Origin: an uncultured Sutterella sp.
GTDB taxonomy: Bacteria; Pseudomonadota; Gammaproteobacteria; Burkholderiales; Burkholderiaceae_F
NCBI GenBank assembly: GCA_905206345.1
Contig: CAJLGW010000005.1
Span: 1-46,908, forward strand
DNA: 46,908 nucleotides
Direction: 5' to 3'
Shown: piece after piece, positions 24,092-32,178 of the stretch
How positions within the stretch are numbered: position 1 is the stretch's first letter
How the letters are laid out: each line of letters starts with the position of its first letter
The notes under the pieces: generated by a model
Database searches by the model: none
What the model saw: the letters and a program-made list of their open reading frames with translations, nothing else
Told to the model about the DNA's origin: nothing
Program-made: the position numbers and the translations under genes

Positions 24092-24943
24092 TTACCAAGC
24101 CACAAGGCCCGTGTAATAAGTCAGCAAAATAATGATGCCAAAGATGATGCGATACCAACCGAAGGACTTAAAGTCGTTACTGGAGACATAACGCAACAAC
24201 CATTTCACGACAACCAATGCGCTCACAAAAGAGACGACGAAACCCACAATAAAGCCAACGGTCATGTCCGTGGTCCAAACAAAGGTTTGTTGTTCAGATA
24301 CGCGCAAGAAAGTTTTCGCCAACGAATAAACCGTTGCACCGAAAATCGTCGGGATAGCAAGGAAGAAAGAAAACTCCGTAGCAGCCTTTCGAGATAACCC
24401 TAAAACCAAACCACCGATGATGGTAGCACCCGATCGACTCGTTCCCGGAATCATGGCAATGCATTGCATGCAACCGACTAAGAACGCGTCTTTCACCGTC
24501 ATGTCATCCATGTTTGGAACACGAGGGGAGTAATTGCGCTTGGCGTGAGCGTTTTCTACCCAAAAGATGATGAAACCACCTAAAACCAAAGCGACGGCAA
24601 CGGAAATGGCATTAAAGAGAAGCTCTTCAATGAGATCGGCAAAAATCACACCTAAAATGGCGGCCGGTAAAAACGCAACGATCAAGTTAATGACCAGGCG
24701 TTGCTCTTTCTTTTGCGTGAATAGTCCCGTTGCCACTTGCCACAAACGTTGACGATAGAACCAACAAACAGCAAAAATAGCACCCGCTTGAATGGCGATA
24801 TTAAAGGTGTTTACTTCGGGGCCCGTGAAATTGAGAAGGTCGCCTGCGATGATCAAGTGACCGGTTGACGAAATCGGTAAGAATTCCGTCAAACCCTCAA
24901 CAATCCCGAGGATGAAAGCTTTGATTTGATAGATGAGATCCAT
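24092..24943 (-). CDS. uppP: Undecaprenyl-diphosphatase UppP/BacA
   Basis: 283 residues, about eight membrane helices. Dephosphorylates undecaprenyl diphosphate to recycle the cell-wall lipid carrier; overexpression gives bacitracin resistance. Signature motifs GLTEFLPISSTGHLI (about 16-30) and PGTSRSGATII (about 165-175) contain the catalytic Glu/Ser and Arg. Length is normal. It lies 15 bases after trmB in the same direction and may share its transcript. Confidence 0.96.
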   Translation of the reverse strand: MDLIYQIKAFILGIVEGLTEFLPISSTGHLIIAGDLLNFTGPEVNTFNIAIQAGAIFAVCWFYRQRLWQVATGLFTQKKEQRLVINLIVAFLPAAILGVIFADLIEELLFNAISVAVALVLGGFIIFWVENAHAKRNYSPRVPNMDDMTVKDAFLVGCMQCIAMIPGTSRSGATIIGGLVLGLSRKAATEFSFFLAIPTIFGATVYSLAKTFLRVSEQQTFVWTTDMTVGFIVGFVVSFVSALVVVKWLLRYVSSNDFKSFGWYRIIFGIIILLTYYTGLVAW

Positions 24944-24958
24944 CGAAAACTCACTTCG

Positions 24959-25681
24959 TTAAATGCGTTCGTAGACCAAGTCCCAAACACCATGACCCAA
25001 ACGTTCACCGCGGGCGTGGAATTTGGTCATCGGACGTTCCGTGATGGGGTTGGCCATCACCGGAGAAAAGCCATCATGCATGTTCTTCAATAACGGTTCT
25101 TGACTTAACACTTCAAGCATTTGTTCGGAGTAGTTTTCCCAGTCCGTGGCGCAATGAATGTAACCGCCCACGCGCAAATGTTTGACCAATTCATGAATGA
25201 AGGGTTGAGCGACCAAACGACGCTTGTGGTGACGAGCCTTGCGCCAGGGATCGGGGAAGTAAATGTGAATGCCGTCGAGCATTTCTTCGGCCAACATGTT
25301 TTTCACCACTTCCACGGCATCGTGTTGAATGATGCGGACGTTTGTTAATTGCATTTCGTCTAAGCGAATGGCCAACGCACCGACACCGGCAGAGAAAACT
25401 TCACAACCGATAAAGTCGACTTCGGGGTGTGCTTGAGCAATAGCTGCCGTCGTCTCCCCCATGCCACAACCGATTTCAAGCACCAAGGGGGCTTTACGAC
25501 CGAAAATAGTTTCGGGATTAATCAACTTTTCTTCATAGTTGAGTGCAAAGCGCGGCAAGAGTTCTTCTAAGGAACGCTTTTGAGCTTGACTGATATGACC
25601 GCGACGCAACGTGAAGCTGCGAATGTGGCGCTTCTTGAGCACTTCAATTTCTTCAGGAGTGAGGATTTTCTTTTCAGACAT
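24959..25681 (-). CDS. trmB: tRNA (guanine-N7)-methyltransferase TrmB
   Basis: 240 residues from ATG 25681 (MSEKKILTPEE). The longer frame to 25735 would read back through the tRNA-Gly terminator and is rejected. Makes m7G46 in tRNAs with SAM. The SAM-binding motif VLEIGCGMGETT, the FPDPWRKARHHKRRL catalytic/RNA-binding segment and a C-terminal TKFHARGERLGHGVWDL are characteristic. It sits directly after a tRNA gene on the same strand. Confidence 0.96.
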   Translation of the reverse strand: MSEKKILTPEEIEVLKKRHIRSFTLRRGHISQAQKRSLEELLPRFALNYEEKLINPETIFGRKAPLVLEIGCGMGETTAAIAQAHPEVDFIGCEVFSAGVGALAIRLDEMQLTNVRIIQHDAVEVVKNMLAEEMLDGIHIYFPDPWRKARHHKRRLVAQPFIHELVKHLRVGGYIHCATDWENYSEQMLEVLSQEPLLKNMHDGFSPVMANPITERPMTKFHARGERLGHGVWDLVYERI

Positions 25682-25692
25682 TTTGCAGAAAC

Positions 25693-25715
25693 AAAAAAAC
25701 GGACAATTCGTCCGT
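25693..25715 (-). terminator. Terminator of tRNA-Gly, just before trmB
   Basis: On the - strand ACGGAC and GTCCGT (25699-25715) with a five-base loop are followed by a run of T residues. It lies between the tRNA 3' end and the trmB start codon (25681), so trmB needs read-through or its own promoter. Confidence 0.9.
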
Positions 25716-25734
25716 TGAGTATACAGAATCGTCA

Positions 25735-25808
25735 TGGAGCGGATGAGGGGAATCGAACCCCCGTCATAGGCTTGGGAAGCCTCTGCTCTACCATTGAGCT
25801 ACATCCGC
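25735..25808 (-). tRNA. tRNA-Gly (anticodon CCC)
   Basis: 74 bases including encoded CCA. Acceptor GCGGATG/CATCCGC, D arm GCTC/GAGC, T arm with GGTTCGATTCC, and anticodon loop TTCCCAA. Reads GGG codons. Confidence 0.96.
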
Positions 25809-25872
25809 AAACTAGAGATGGCTAATTTTACTCGAAATCGGACGAAAAGAAAGTGCTGAAACAAAAATTAAA

Positions 25873-25903
25873 GGATGGTTACCGCTCCCACGATTAACCA
25901 TCC
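25873..25903 (-). terminator. Terminator of the [FeFe]-hydrogenase fusion gene
   Basis: On the - strand GGATGGTTA pairs with TAACCATCC (25895-25903 with 25873-25881), followed by TTTAATTTTTG. It lies about 30 bases after the stop codon. Confidence 0.88.
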
Positions 25904-25931
25904 CTTGGGTTTACTTAAAATCTACTGATGA

Positions 25932-26597
25932 TTAGTAGTTTTCAGCACGCACTTCAAAGAAGCTTTGAGCATAGCCGCAAACCGGGCAGGCTTCAGGAGC
26001 CTTCGGGCCCATGACGAGGTGACCGCAAATACGGCATTCCCACATCGTTTGTTCAGCCTTGGCAAACACTTGTTGCATTTCAACGTTCTTCAAAAGCTTA
26101 CGATAGCGTTCTTCGTGAGCTTTTTCGATGGCACCGACTGCGCGGAACTTGGCAGCCAAGTCCATGAAGCCTTCTTCTTCAGCTTCCTTAGCGAACGTGG
26201 CGTACATGTCCGTCCATTCATAGTTTTCGCCGTCAGCGGCAGCGCCCAAGTTCTTGGACGTATCACCAATCCAACCCAAAGCTTCACACCACAAGCGGGC
26301 GTGTTCTTGTTCGTTGCGAGCGGTTTGTAAGAAAATGGCAGCGATTTGTTCATAGCCTTCACGCTTTGCCACTTCTGCGAAGTACGTGTACTTGTTGCGA
26401 GCTTGAGATTCACCGGCAAAGCAGGTCATCAAGTTCTTTTCCGTCTTGGAGCCGGCCAACTTGCCGTTGCATTCGCACTTTTCAACCACGGGTTCAAAGG
26501 CTTCATAACCCTTCTTGCAGAGCGGGCAAATGATGTCCTTGGGCAATTCGCCATCACATTCGTGAACGTAACCGCAGACCTTACAGATATACTTCAT
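25932..26597 (-). CDS. Possible internally initiated stand-alone rubrerythrin
   Basis: Inside the fusion, ATG at 26597 (Met462, MKYICKVCGY) is preceded by a textbook ribosome site AGGAG (26606-26610, read on -) eight bases upstream. The resulting 221-residue protein is a complete rubredoxin-rubrerythrin-rubredoxin. The residues just before it resemble the natural C-terminus of a [FeFe] hydrogenase (MLHTHYTDRS). It is therefore plausible that both the fusion and the free rubrerythrin are made. Nested, same reading frame; not proven. Confidence 0.5.
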   Translation of the reverse strand: MKYICKVCGYVHECDGELPKDIICPLCKKGYEAFEPVVEKCECNGKLAGSKTEKNLMTCFAGESQARNKYTYFAEVAKREGYEQIAAIFLQTARNEQEHARLWCEALGWIGDTSKNLGAAADGENYEWTDMYATFAKEAEEEGFMDLAAKFRAVGAIEKAHEERYRKLLKNVEMQQVFAKAEQTMWECRICGHLVMGPKAPEACPVCGYAQSFFEVRAENY

Positions 26598-27980
26598 CTT
26601 TTTTTCTCCTAAATCCCCACTACGATCGGTGTAGTGAGTGTGTAACATTTTTTCAGCTAATTCCGACAAAGGCTTGCCGTAGAACGTTTCATAAAGCGCT
26701 TTGATTTCTTCATTTTCATGACTGGTGCGCTTTTGAACAGGCAAACTTTCATCGCGTTTATAAAGAGCGTCAATACGCAATTGACGCGTTTGATCTTCTT
26801 GCCCCCAATTGAGCTTGGGTTGACCGCCACCGCTGATGCAACCGCCGGGGCAGGTCATCACTTCGACCATATGGTAAGGCTTGTCAGCCGTCTTCAAAGA
26901 TTCAATGAATTGACCGGCCGCGGCCGTACCGTAGATCACCGCCACATTCACCGTGCTACCGGCAACATCAAGGCTTGCTTCTTTGACGTTCTTTAAACCC
27001 CGAACGGGTTTTAAGTCAAAGAGCACTTCCGGCGCCTTTTCACCGGTGATAAATTCATAGGCCGTACGAAGGGCGGCTTCCATCACGCCACCCGTATTGC
27101 CAAAAATCACACCGGCACCGGAGCCTTCGCCCATCAATCGGTCAAATTGCGATTCTTTGATGGCATCAAATTGGATACCACGAGCTTGAGCCCATAAACC
27201 CAATTCGTGTGTGGTGACCACAAAGTCCGTGTCACGCATACCGTCGACGCTCCAGTATTTGCCGGCAGCGCACATTTCTTCGCGACGAATTTCAAACTTT
27301 TTGGCCGTGCAGGGGGTAATGGCAACATGAACAATCTTCTTTGCATCAATCCCTTGGGCTTTTGCAAAATAGGTCTTAACGGTCGGACCTTGCATGCCGA
27401 TGGGGCTCTTAGCCGAAGAGATGTGTTTGATCATGTGCGGATAGAACGTTTCGCAATACTTCACCCAAGACGGGCAGCAGCTCGTAAATTGCGGCAACGT
27501 GGCATCCTTGTCTTGCAAGCGGGCAATGAGTTCGCTCGCTTCTTCCATAATGGTTAAGTCAGCAGCAAAGTTCGTGTCCAAAACGTAGTCAGCACCCAAG
27601 GCACGCAAAAGGCCTACCATCTTACCTTGCTCAAAGCTACCCGCAGGCATACCGAAGGCTTCCGCAATGGCAACGCGAACGGCGGGCGAAGTGGACATCA
27701 CAACAATGGTGTCGGGGTCATTGATTGCTTTTTGAACATCGGGGTATTCAAACGGACTAAAAAGGCTTCCCGTGGGGCAGACGTTAATGCATTGGCCACA
27801 GTGAATGCAGATGGCACGATCGCCAGTTTTTTCGAGATCATATCGACCATGCACACCGATATAGTCTTCGCAGACTTGACGACACATTGCACAGTTAACG
27901 CACAAGGCTTCATCGCGCTTAAGAGCGGGATTATCCTCGTTAACGGCAACACGCACATCAAGTGATTGATGAATGGACAT
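25932..27980 (-). CDS. [FeFe] hydrogenase fused to rubredoxin and rubrerythrin domains
   Basis: 682 residues, no signal peptide. Domains in order: two [4Fe-4S] clusters (Cys27/30/33/37 and 58/61/64/68); H-cluster domain (about 90-450) with FTSCCPSW (Cys168 proton transfer, Cys169 ligand), TPCTAKKFE (Cys224) and MTCPGGC (Cys377, Cys381); rubredoxin-like CKVCG...CPLC (about 466-490); a four-helix di-iron rubrerythrin domain (about 510-640; ESQARNKY, EQEHARL, EKAHEERY); and a C-terminal rubredoxin CRICG...CPVCG. This matches the M2e architecture known from clostridia. Putative role: H2 or reductant exchange driving peroxide reduction. Maturases hydEFG are not in the window. Foreign origin is likely for a betaproteobacterium. 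Confidence 0.95.
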   Translation of the reverse strand: MSIHQSLDVRVAVNEDNPALKRDEALCVNCAMCRQVCEDYIGVHGRYDLEKTGDRAICIHCGQCINVCPTGSLFSPFEYPDVQKAINDPDTIVVMSTSPAVRVAIAEAFGMPAGSFEQGKMVGLLRALGADYVLDTNFAADLTIMEEASELIARLQDKDATLPQFTSCCPSWVKYCETFYPHMIKHISSAKSPIGMQGPTVKTYFAKAQGIDAKKIVHVAITPCTAKKFEIRREEMCAAGKYWSVDGMRDTDFVVTTHELGLWAQARGIQFDAIKESQFDRLMGEGSGAGVIFGNTGGVMEAALRTAYEFITGEKAPEVLFDLKPVRGLKNVKEASLDVAGSTVNVAVIYGTAAAGQFIESLKTADKPYHMVEVMTCPGGCISGGGQPKLNWGQEDQTRQLRIDALYKRDESLPVQKRTSHENEEIKALYETFYGKPLSELAEKMLHTHYTDRSGDLGEKKMKYICKVCGYVHECDGELPKDIICPLCKKGYEAFEPVVEKCECNGKLAGSKTEKNLMTCFAGESQARNKYTYFAEVAKREGYEQIAAIFLQTARNEQEHARLWCEALGWIGDTSKNLGAAADGENYEWTDMYATFAKEAEEEGFMDLAAKFRAVGAIEKAHEERYRKLLKNVEMQQVFAKAEQTMWECRICGHLVMGPKAPEACPVCGYAQSFFEVRAENY

Positions 27981-28000
27981 AAATTCTCCCTACAGTCCTA

Positions 28001-28022
28001 CGATTGCAATCGTTTTGATTGC
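28001..28022. promoter_or_regulatory. Overlapping palindromes at the [FeFe] fusion transcription start
   Basis: CGATTGCAATCG (28001-28012) is a perfect 12-base palindrome. GCAATC (28006-28011) also pairs with GATTGC (28017-28022), giving three GATTGC half-sites in 22 bases. They lie just at and after the predicted transcription start, where a repressor would block elongation. No regulator can be named. Confidence 0.5.
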
Positions 28023-28027
28023 GACTC

Positions 28028-28056
28028 AGTATAGAGGGCGTGTTTTCAAATCACAA
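28028..28056 (-). promoter_or_regulatory. Sigma-70-type promoter of the [FeFe] fusion gene
   Basis: Read on the - strand: TTGTGA (28051-28056), a 17-base spacer, and TATACT (28028-28033). Transcription should start near 28021, about 40 bases before the ATG at 27980, whose ribosome site is AGGGAGA. Confidence 0.7.
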
Positions 28057-28101
28057 TTGGACTTGTAAGCACCCTCAATAGTTAAAGTCTATTGACGGAA
28101 A

Positions 28102-28122
28102 ACGCAACCCCAGCGGTTGCGT
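28102..28122 (-). terminator. Terminator after fbp and the small membrane protein gene
   Basis: On the - strand ACGCAACC pairs with GGTTGCGT over a five-base loop, followed by TTTTCC. It begins about 7 bases after the stop codon of the 58-residue gene, supporting that gene as the end of the fbp transcript. Confidence 0.8.
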
Positions 28123-28128
28123 CTTGCG

Positions 28129-28305
28129 TTATTTGTTTTCAGAATCGGCTGGCTGATCAGCTTTGTCTGTATCAGGGGTCGGTTTCTCTTGGCCAAGGCT
28201 TCCGAAAATGCTTTTATTTGGATTGTCCTTTGCCCAACTTGTGAAACCGTAGACAATGATCAATGGAATTAAAATCCAATCGGCGATCAGCTCAAGCCAT
28301 TCCAT
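28129..28305 (-). CDS. 58-residue single-pass membrane protein downstream of fbp
   Basis: A short frame starting two bases after the fbp stop codon (TAG-TT-ATG). It begins MEWLELIADW, has one hydrophobic helix (about 7-24), then a charged, Pro/Asp/Lys-rich tail ending DSENK. No clear Shine-Dalgarno; translation is probably coupled to fbp. The terminator directly after its stop supports it as a real gene. I recognise no family. Amphipathic start and acidic tail suggest an inner-membrane protein with a cytoplasmic or periplasmic disordered tail. Function unknown. Confidence 0.7.
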   Translation of the reverse strand: MEWLELIADWILIPLIIVYGFTSWAKDNPNKSIFGSLGQEKPTPDTDKADQPADSENK

Positions 28306-28307
28306 AA

Positions 28308-29303
28308 CTATTTAGCGTGATAAGAGGTGACCAAGTCGACTTCTTCTTGAGAGCCCAAGAACACAGCCACACGTTGGTGTAAACCCGTCGGCGTGATTTC
28401 ACGGATGCGTTCGTAGCCATTAGTGGCACGGCCGCCGGCTTCTTCAATCAACCAACTCATCGGATTGGCTTCGTACATCAAGCGCAACTTACCGGCCTTC
28501 TTCGGATCACGGTTATCGCGCGGGTACATGAAGATACCGCCGCGATTTAAGATGCGGTGCACTTCAGCGACCATGGCGGCAATCCAACGCATGTTGAAAT
28601 TCTTGCCACGAGGGCCCGTGACGCCAGCCAACATTTCAGAAACGTAGCGTTGAACCGGGGCTTCCCAGTGACGCATATTGGAGCAGTTGATGGCAAATTC
28701 AGCCGTTTGCGGGGCCAACGTTACCTTTTCGATCGTTTGGAAGTATTCGTTCTTTGCAGAATCCAACGTAAAGACCGTTGTACCGAAGCCCAACGTCATC
28801 ACCAATTGCGTTTGCGGGCCGTAGATGACGTAACCGGCAGCCATTTGTTGCGTACCTGGTTGCAAGAATTCTTCGTCCTTGACGTCGCGGTGCGGGGTGC
28901 CTGCGGGCAAAATCGAGAAAATCGTGCCGATGGAGACGTTAATGTCGATGTTGCTAGAACCATCCAACGGATCAAACAAAACCAAGTAGGGGCCGATGTC
29001 GCAGTTTTCCGGCACTTGAAGGGCGTGGTCCATTTCTTCACTGGCCACAGCGCTTACAAAACCGCTTTCCATGCAGGCTTGGCTCATGATGTCATTGGCA
29101 ATGATGTCCAATTTCTTTTGCGTTTCGCCTTGGACATTTTCACTACCTGCGGAGCCTAAAACGCCAGCCAATGCGCCTAAACTTACCTTAAAGCTGATGT
29201 CTTTACACGTTTCGGCGATATGAGCGATAAGTCCTGTGAGCTTAGGATCCACACCGTGTTCATTTTGCATTTCTTGTAAATACAAGGCTAAAGTTTTTGC
29301 CAT
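28308..29303 (-). CDS. fbp: Class I fructose-1,6-bisphosphatase
   Basis: 331 residues. Hydrolyses fructose 1,6-bisphosphate in gluconeogenesis. The metal-binding motif LVLFDPLDGSSNIDIN (about 105-120), the GSAGSENVQGE loop and the late YEANPMSWLIEEAGGRA with the catalytic Glu are diagnostic. Length normal. Followed two bases later by the 58-residue membrane protein. fba, the preceding step in gluconeogenesis, is at 43603. Confidence 0.97.
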   Translation of the reverse strand: MAKTLALYLQEMQNEHGVDPKLTGLIAHIAETCKDISFKVSLGALAGVLGSAGSENVQGETQKKLDIIANDIMSQACMESGFVSAVASEEMDHALQVPENCDIGPYLVLFDPLDGSSNIDINVSIGTIFSILPAGTPHRDVKDEEFLQPGTQQMAAGYVIYGPQTQLVMTLGFGTTVFTLDSAKNEYFQTIEKVTLAPQTAEFAINCSNMRHWEAPVQRYVSEMLAGVTGPRGKNFNMRWIAAMVAEVHRILNRGGIFMYPRDNRDPKKAGKLRLMYEANPMSWLIEEAGGRATNGYERIREITPTGLHQRVAVFLGSQEEVDLVTSYHAK

Positions 29304-29327
29304 GGTTTGTCTTTCCTTTTCGTGGTG

Positions 29328-32000
29328 TTAGTGAGAGGCGTTGTTAAGAGCCTTACCCACGACTTCCTTAAGATTATTCGATAAATTCGGTTGAGAATAA
29401 ACGTAGTTTAATGCACCAAACATCAAACGGGCACATTCAGGCGTATAGCGACGCCAGCCATCAAGGCAGCGTGCCAAACGAGCAGCAATGGCCGGGTTGA
29501 TGCGGTCAAGTTTCAAAACTTCACTTGCCCAAAGTTTATAGCCTTCGTTATCAGGACGATGGAATTCGGCCAAATTGTTTTGACAGAAAGCTAAAACCAA
29601 CGAATAGACGTTGTTGGGGTTATTCGTGTTGTAGCCCGGATAACGTTCAATAAGGTTTTGCACGACATCCTTAATGGAGCATTGGTCCATGGGGACGGTG
29701 GCCGTGGCCTGAACCGTAAACCACTTGTTCATCAAAAGCGGTTCATCACGCCATTCGGCCTCAGCAGCTTCGAGCAATGCATACTTGGTGGGCGAAGCAC
29801 TATTGACAATAATGCGCAAGGCATCCAAGCGTTCGGTCAAATTCGAACTCGTTTCAAACGACTGACGGGCACGCAAAAGCGACTTAGCGTTGCCACCTGC
29901 CAAAAGCAATTCAAAGCAAATCGCACGTAAGGCGCGACGACCCGAATCGGTCGGATTGGGTGAGTAGGTTGAGCTCGGTAAGTTTTCATCAAAGACGCGC
30001 ATGATGACGTGTGAGAACAAGCGGCCCAATTGGTCACGCAACGCACGCGTAGCAGCACGAATCGCCAAAGGATTAATCAAAGGTTGAGATTCAGCCACAC
30101 GACGCTCACTCGGTAACGTCAAGGCAATGGCCTTAAAAGCAGCCGAAGCTTGCTTGTCGGTTAACATCGCTTCAAAAGCATTTTTGAAGTGAGGATTAAT
30201 CACCATGCGCGTACCGCGTTCATAATCCATCACCATTTCGTTAATGCAACGAAGCGACAACGCTTCCATGGCTTCGCAACGGTTAAAGGCATCGTTATCG
30301 AAGCGACTTAAAAAGACCAATTCTTCGTTCGTGTAGTTATAGTCTACAACGATCGGTGCAGAGAAATTGCGGGCCAAAGACGGTACCGGTTTTTCCTTAA
30401 TACCGACAAAGGTCCAGGTAAATTCCGTTTCGGTCAATTCCAAAATACGGGAGTTACCCTTCGGACTCGTTTCGGCTTGCAATTGCAACGGAATCGGATT
30501 GCCCTTGGGGTTCAAAAGTGCAAAGCCAAAGGGGATGTGGAAAGGTTCCTTATTGGCTTGACCGGGGGTTGCCGGGCACGATTGCGTCAGTTTTACCGTG
30601 TAGGTGGCACTATTGCGATTCCACTGCGTTTCGACCTTGACGTGAGGGGTGCCGGCTTGCGTGTACCAACGCTTAAATTGCGTTAAGTCCTTCAAGTTGG
30701 CTTTTCCCATGGCGGCTAAGAAGTCGTCGCACGTGACGGCATTGCCGTCGTTTTCTTTGATGTACAAATCAAAGCCACGCTTAAAGCCCTCTTTACCTAA
30801 AAGGGTTTGTAACATGCGGATAACTTCGGCGCCCTTTTCATAAACGGTAGTCGTATAGAAATTATTGATTTCTTCGTAGGACTCGGGACGAATCGGGTGA
30901 GCCATGGGGCCGGCGTCTTCCAAGAATTGCGTGTCGCGAAGGTAACGCACGTCTTCAATACGTTTAACGGCGCGTGCCGTGGGGTCACCCAACATATCGC
31001 TCGAGAATTCTTGATCGCGGAAAACGGTCAAACCTTCTTTGAGCGTTAATTGGAACCAGTCACGGCAAGTGACACGGTTACCCGTCCAGTTATGGAAATA
31101 CTCGTGGGCAATGACGCTTTCAATGCGGGCAAAGTCGCGGTCGGTGGCAACAGAAGGCGTTGCCAACACACAGCGCGAATTAAAAATATTGAGGCCCTTA
31201 TTTTCCATGGCACCGAAATTGAAGTCATCGGTGGCCACGATCATGAAGCGTTCAAGATCCAATTCAAGACCAAAGCGCTTTTCATCCCAAGCGATGGCGC
31301 GCTTTAAGCTTTCCATGGCAAATTCAGTCTTATCGAGATTTTTCTCTTCAGTCCAAATTTGCAAAAGGGCTTTTTTCCCGTTTTTAAGTTGAAAGCGTTC
31401 TTCGCGACACTTCAAATCACCGGCCACCAACGCAAAGAGGTAACTCGGCTTTTTAAACGGATCTTCCCAAACGGCGTAGTTCCAGTTTTCATCAATAGCG
31501 CCTTCTTCAACCAAGTTACCATTGGAGAGCATGACCGGGCAGAAAGACTTCGGTGCGTTGATACGCACTTTGAATTTCGCCATCACATCGGGGCGATCAG
31601 GGTAGTACGTAATGCGACGAAAGCCTTCGGCTTCGCATTGCGTCATGAAGTTACCGTTAGAGATATAAAGCCCCATCAACGTCGTATTGGCTGACGGGTT
31701 GATGATGTTTTCAATTTGAACTTTAACTTCTTTGGTGATGTTGCGAAGCACCAAATCGCCCGAGGGTAACAACGTGTAGTCGGCACGACCCAACTCTTGA
31801 TCATCAACACTGACTTTGACCAAATTGAGTTCACGGCCGTTTAAAACAAGGTCATCACTTGTGCGTTTTTCGTTCGGACGAATCGTCAATGTGCTTGTGA
31901 CACGGGTTTTCTGAGGGTGCAAATCAAACACCAAATCCACGGTATCGACAAGGTGATTTGGGGGTAAATAGTCTTTGCGGTAAATCGTCTCGCTAGCCAT
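29328..32000 (-). CDS. pepN: Aminopeptidase N (M1 metallopeptidase)
   Basis: 890 residues, normal for bacterial PepN. Cytoplasmic zinc aminopeptidase. The exopeptidase motif GAMENKGLN and the zinc motif HEYFHNWTGNR followed by LTLKEGLTVFRDQEF (catalytic Glu of HExxH and the distal Glu ligand) lie between about residues 260 and 330. A C-terminal helical domain follows. Shine-Dalgarno AAGGGAAAGAGG is just before ATG 32000. It lies 24 bases upstream of fbp and may share its transcript. Confidence 0.97.
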   Translation of the reverse strand: MASETIYRKDYLPPNHLVDTVDLVFDLHPQKTRVTSTLTIRPNEKRTSDDLVLNGRELNLVKVSVDDQELGRADYTLLPSGDLVLRNITKEVKVQIENIINPSANTTLMGLYISNGNFMTQCEAEGFRRITYYPDRPDVMAKFKVRINAPKSFCPVMLSNGNLVEEGAIDENWNYAVWEDPFKKPSYLFALVAGDLKCREERFQLKNGKKALLQIWTEEKNLDKTEFAMESLKRAIAWDEKRFGLELDLERFMIVATDDFNFGAMENKGLNIFNSRCVLATPSVATDRDFARIESVIAHEYFHNWTGNRVTCRDWFQLTLKEGLTVFRDQEFSSDMLGDPTARAVKRIEDVRYLRDTQFLEDAGPMAHPIRPESYEEINNFYTTTVYEKGAEVIRMLQTLLGKEGFKRGFDLYIKENDGNAVTCDDFLAAMGKANLKDLTQFKRWYTQAGTPHVKVETQWNRNSATYTVKLTQSCPATPGQANKEPFHIPFGFALLNPKGNPIPLQLQAETSPKGNSRILELTETEFTWTFVGIKEKPVPSLARNFSAPIVVDYNYTNEELVFLSRFDNDAFNRCEAMEALSLRCINEMVMDYERGTRMVINPHFKNAFEAMLTDKQASAAFKAIALTLPSERRVAESQPLINPLAIRAATRALRDQLGRLFSHVIMRVFDENLPSSTYSPNPTDSGRRALRAICFELLLAGGNAKSLLRARQSFETSSNLTERLDALRIIVNSASPTKYALLEAAEAEWRDEPLLMNKWFTVQATATVPMDQCSIKDVVQNLIERYPGYNTNNPNNVYSLVLAFCQNNLAEFHRPDNEGYKLWASEVLKLDRINPAIAARLARCLDGWRRYTPECARLMFGALNYVYSQPNLSNNLKEVVGKALNNASH

Positions 32001-32120
32001 GCCTCTTTCCCTTTGTAATGTGCAAATCGCAACAGAGTTTTAACTCATTCATTTTAAGCGTTTGGCGTTGTTTTTTCACTCAAAAATGAAAGTGTTTGGT
32101 AAAAAAAGCTCTCAAACGAG

Positions 32121-32155
32121 AAAACCCGAAGATTTCAATGAAACCTTCGGGTTTT
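32121..32155 (-). terminator. Terminator of purB
   Basis: AAAACCCGAAG (32121-32131) and CTTCGGGTTTT (32145-32155) form a perfect 11-bp stem with T runs at either end, 24 bases after the purB stop. Confidence 0.93.
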
Positions 32156-32178
32156 GATGGTGAAATTTCTAAATGAAA

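Noticed and set aside
25932..27980. A frameshift or assembly error creating the [FeFe]-rubrerythrin fusion
   Set aside because: The frame is uninterrupted across the junction, domain order matches known M2e proteins, and a single-base error would not keep both halves in frame.
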